Positions 59,837-61,081 of a stretch of DNA of 61,081 bases are shown in pieces (the first letter of the stretch is position 1; each line of letters starts with the position of its first letter). The translations under genes were made by a program, and so were the position numbers. The stretch covers positions 1 through 61,081 of the forward strand of contig NZ_JAOVZW010000025.1 of assembly GCF_026460885.1 (NCBI RefSeq), in the 5' to 3' direction. The notes below the pieces were generated by a model. It was not told the origin of the DNA and searched no databases. It was given only the letters and a program-made list of their open reading frames with translations. The DNA comes from Chryseobacterium formosum (GTDB lineage Bacteria; Bacteroidota; Bacteroidia; Flavobacteriales; Weeksellaceae).

Positions 59837-59922
59837 TTAATTATTATCTTCGGTAGGTAATAATAATTAATTTAAATCAGAACGAAAGATGCGCAGTATT
59901 GTGTGTCTTTTGTTTTTTTTCT
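59837..59922 (+). other. Two further hairpins between sprA and gcvH
   Basis: The first is a perfect 11-bp stem (TTAATTATTAT 59837-59847 and its complement 59860-59870). The second pairs AAAGATGCGCA with TGTGTGTCTTT (wobbles) around GTAT near 59885-59910 and is followed by a T-rich run. The pair lies after the sprA terminator, so it may be a small RNA or a second terminator. No promoter was recognised before it. Confidence 0.35.
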
Positions 59923-59985
59923 GAGAGATAAATTTTAATCTACACTATATATAAATTGAACTATAAACTTGTTTAAAGTTTTTCT

Positions 59986-60015
59986 TTGAGTATATCTCTA
60001 TTTTGAATAAATTTG
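59986..60015 (+). promoter_or_regulatory. Promoter of gcvH
   Basis: TTG (59986-59988), 19 nt, then TAAATTTG (60008-60015), an exact match to the Bacteroidota consensus, about 25 nt before the ATG at 60040. Confidence 0.75.
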
Positions 60016-60039
60016 CTAACATTAAAAAAAGAAAGAAAA

Positions 60040-60417
60040 ATGAATACACCATCAGAATTAAAGTACACTAAAGACCACGAGTGGGTAAAAATCGAAGGTA
60101 ACGTTGCTACAATTGGTATCACAGACTTTGCACAAGGAGAGTTGGGAGACATCGTTTATGTAGATGTAGATACAGTAGATGACGATATCAATGGTGGAGA
60201 TGTTTTCGGAAGTGTTGAAGCGGTAAAAACGGTTTCAGATTTATTCTTGCCAATTTCAGGGAAAGTAACAGAGTTTAATTCTGCTTTAGAAGATCAGCCG
60301 GAATTACTAAATACAGATCCTTATGGAAACGGATGGATCATCAAATTGGAAATTGCAGAAGATGCGGATCACTCAGAATTGCTTTCAGCTGAAGAATACC
60401 AAGCAATCATTGGATAA
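60040..60417 (+). CDS. gcvH: Glycine cleavage system H protein
   Basis: The 125-aa lipoyl carrier shuttles the methylamine group of glycine between the P, T and L proteins. The lipoylated Lys63 lies in GSVEAVKTVSDL. Size and fold are standard. The start at 60040 (MNTPSELKYT) follows an A-rich leader; a longer in-frame reading from 60013 is not needed. It overlaps the VanZ-like gene. Confidence 0.96.
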   Translation: MNTPSELKYTKDHEWVKIEGNVATIGITDFAQGELGDIVYVDVDTVDDDINGGDVFGSVEAVKTVSDLFLPISGKVTEFNSALEDQPELLNTDPYGNGWIIKLEIAEDADHSELLSAEEYQAIIG

Positions 60418-60769
60418 AATTTCAAAAATATTTATAAAGATACTGCCCATTTATTGGGCATTTCTTACTTATATGCTCCTGCGTCCCGGAGTCGAAAACC
60501 ACGAATATTTCTTTATGTTCGACGGTATTGACAAAGCTTTGCACTTGAGCATTTTTGCAGCATTAGGTTTTTGCTTTATTGCTGCCTTTCCTAAAATCAA
60601 ATTTTCTTATTTTTTTCAGATTATACTTATTTATGCATTCCTCACCGAAATACTTCAGGAAGAAATGAAACTCGGCAGATCCATGGAAACTCTAGATATT
60701 GTAGCTGATACTATTGGTTGTTTAATCGGATACTATATATATAAGATACTCATCAAACGTTTTTTCTAA
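60410..60769 (+). CDS. VanZ-like family membrane protein
   Basis: The 119-aa protein has four hydrophobic segments. VanZ-like hallmarks are LPIYWAFLTYMLLRPG, GIDKALHLSIFAALGF and GRSMETLDIVADTIGCLIGY. No ATG suits: TTG 60410, inside the end of gcvH, gives MDKISKIFIK. In Flavobacteriia a VanZ-like gene commonly follows gcvH. Its role, possibly in lipid or cell-wall resistance, is unknown. Confidence 0.82.
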   Translation: MDKISKIFIKILPIYWAFLTYMLLRPGVENHEYFFMFDGIDKALHLSIFAALGFCFIAAFPKIKFSYFFQIILIYAFLTEILQEEMKLGRSMETLDIVADTIGCLIGYYIYKILIKRFF

Positions 60770-60842
60770 TTTTTGTACTGAGACTCTCATTGCGTTAATA
60801 AAACAACATTATGATCTCGAAAATTATTCTTAAAAATATTTT

Positions 60843-60870
60843 ACCTCAGAAATTTCTGGGGTATTTTTTT
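60843..60870 (+). terminator. Terminator of gcvH-vanZ
   Basis: ACCTCAGAAA pairs with TTTCTGGGGT (one wobble), followed by ATTTTTTT. Confidence 0.7.
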
Positions 60871-60949
60871 GGAGCTTAATCCCGCTCTCCACTATATCTT
60901 TTGCTCTTCGTTCCTCATCACAAAAGGATGCCGTTTCGATCGGGGCTAT
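60871..60949. repeat. Conserved interspersed element (minus-strand orientation)
   Basis: On the minus strand it contains AGCCCCGATCGAAACGGC, ATCCTTTTG, AAAAGATATAGTGGAGAGC and GGGATTAAGC. I recall closely similar sequences after many genes in Chryseobacterium and Flavobacterium genomes. The two GC-rich parts can pair across the centre. Function unknown. The remaining 60950-61081 shows no assignable gene. Confidence 0.45.
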
Positions 60950-61081
60950 GGAATTGGGTTTGCGACAGATTTGGTAATTTTAATTCAAGATCGGTGATTA
61001 CATATTCTACACTTATAATATTACATGAATATCTCATAGGCAATATTTGAGTCAGGATGAGGCTTGTTATTGAGAGCTTAT

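Noticed and set aside
60811..60879. 22-codon plus-strand frame before the terminator
   Set aside because: It spans the vanZ terminator hairpin and has no homology that I recognise.
60918..61081. Minus-strand frame open to the right edge
   Set aside because: It runs through the interspersed element, has no recognisable domain, and cannot be judged without sequence beyond the window.

Overview
The window is a low-GC chromosomal segment from a member of the Flavobacteriia (Bacteroidota), most like Chryseobacterium and its relatives. The signs are: SprA, the giant type IX secretion/gliding protein, between ruvA and gcvH; a T9SS-type sorting tail on one secreted protein; promoters of the Bacteroidota form TTG-N18-20-TAnnTTTG; few Shine-Dalgarno sequences; many short lipoproteins; and a fused malic enzyme-phosphotransacetylase. 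The genus is inferred, not proven. No transposase, integrase, phage gene or CRISPR array is visible.

Layout. Bases 1-2700 hold a strong hairpin, a divergent HxlR regulator/NmrA-type reductase pair and a zinc alcohol dehydrogenase. Bases 3088-17348 are the phenylacetate (paa) catabolic cluster: paaK-paaE-paaA-paaB-paaC-paaD-paaG-paaH-(unknown)-paaI-paaJ-(broken unknown)-paaY-esterase-paaZ. Phenylacetate is activated to the CoA ester (PaaK), epoxidised (PaaA-E), isomerised to the oxepin (PaaG), ring-opened and oxidised (PaaZ), then beta-oxidised (PaaH, PaaJ). PaaI and PaaY are the salvage and maintenance proteins. The one core step missing from the cluster, a PaaF-type hydratase, is probably supplied by the lone enoyl-CoA hydratase at 19825. 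That gene shares with paaK a 14-bp operator-like palindrome of the pattern CNAACANNTGTTNG. PaaZ carries an extra C-terminal DinB-like domain. Many paa spacers are filled with self-complementary degenerate repeats.

Bases 17490-19532 look eroded: a DUF4241 gene, a SMUG2-like glycosylase gene that appears internally deleted, and a methyltransferase gene with an in-frame stop. Bases 21551-29797 include an acetyltransferase, an unusual methyltransferase with a duplicated N-terminal unit, and a membrane-protein locus. The locus has a small winged-helix regulator, a transglutaminase-like protein, a metallophosphoesterase, a Coq4-like protein and a DUF4153/DUF4173-like protein. Two near-identical promoter-operators (23884 and 25359) bracket the regulator gene.

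Bases 29859-38533 hold lipoproteins, dtd, greA (with an attenuator-like leader), a HIT protein, clpX, a T9SS cargo protein and a TlpA-like thioredoxin. They are followed by tRNA-Met(CAT) and a likely small RNA gene (about 39113-39202). Bases 39201-42945 are a minus-strand run: DUF3810 metallopeptidase-like, FucP-like sugar transporter, PlsC-like acyltransferase and GtrA. Bases 43522-47449 are an accessory patch of an XRE regulator and lipoproteins, two of them frameshifted at homopolymers.

The right end is housekeeping: a GlcNAc-kinase-like gene, maeB, ruvA, sprA, gcvH and a VanZ-like gene. The most interesting signals are the paa operator pair, the PaaZ fusion, the twin operator regulon, the candidate sRNA, the greA leader and several families of structured intergenic repeats.
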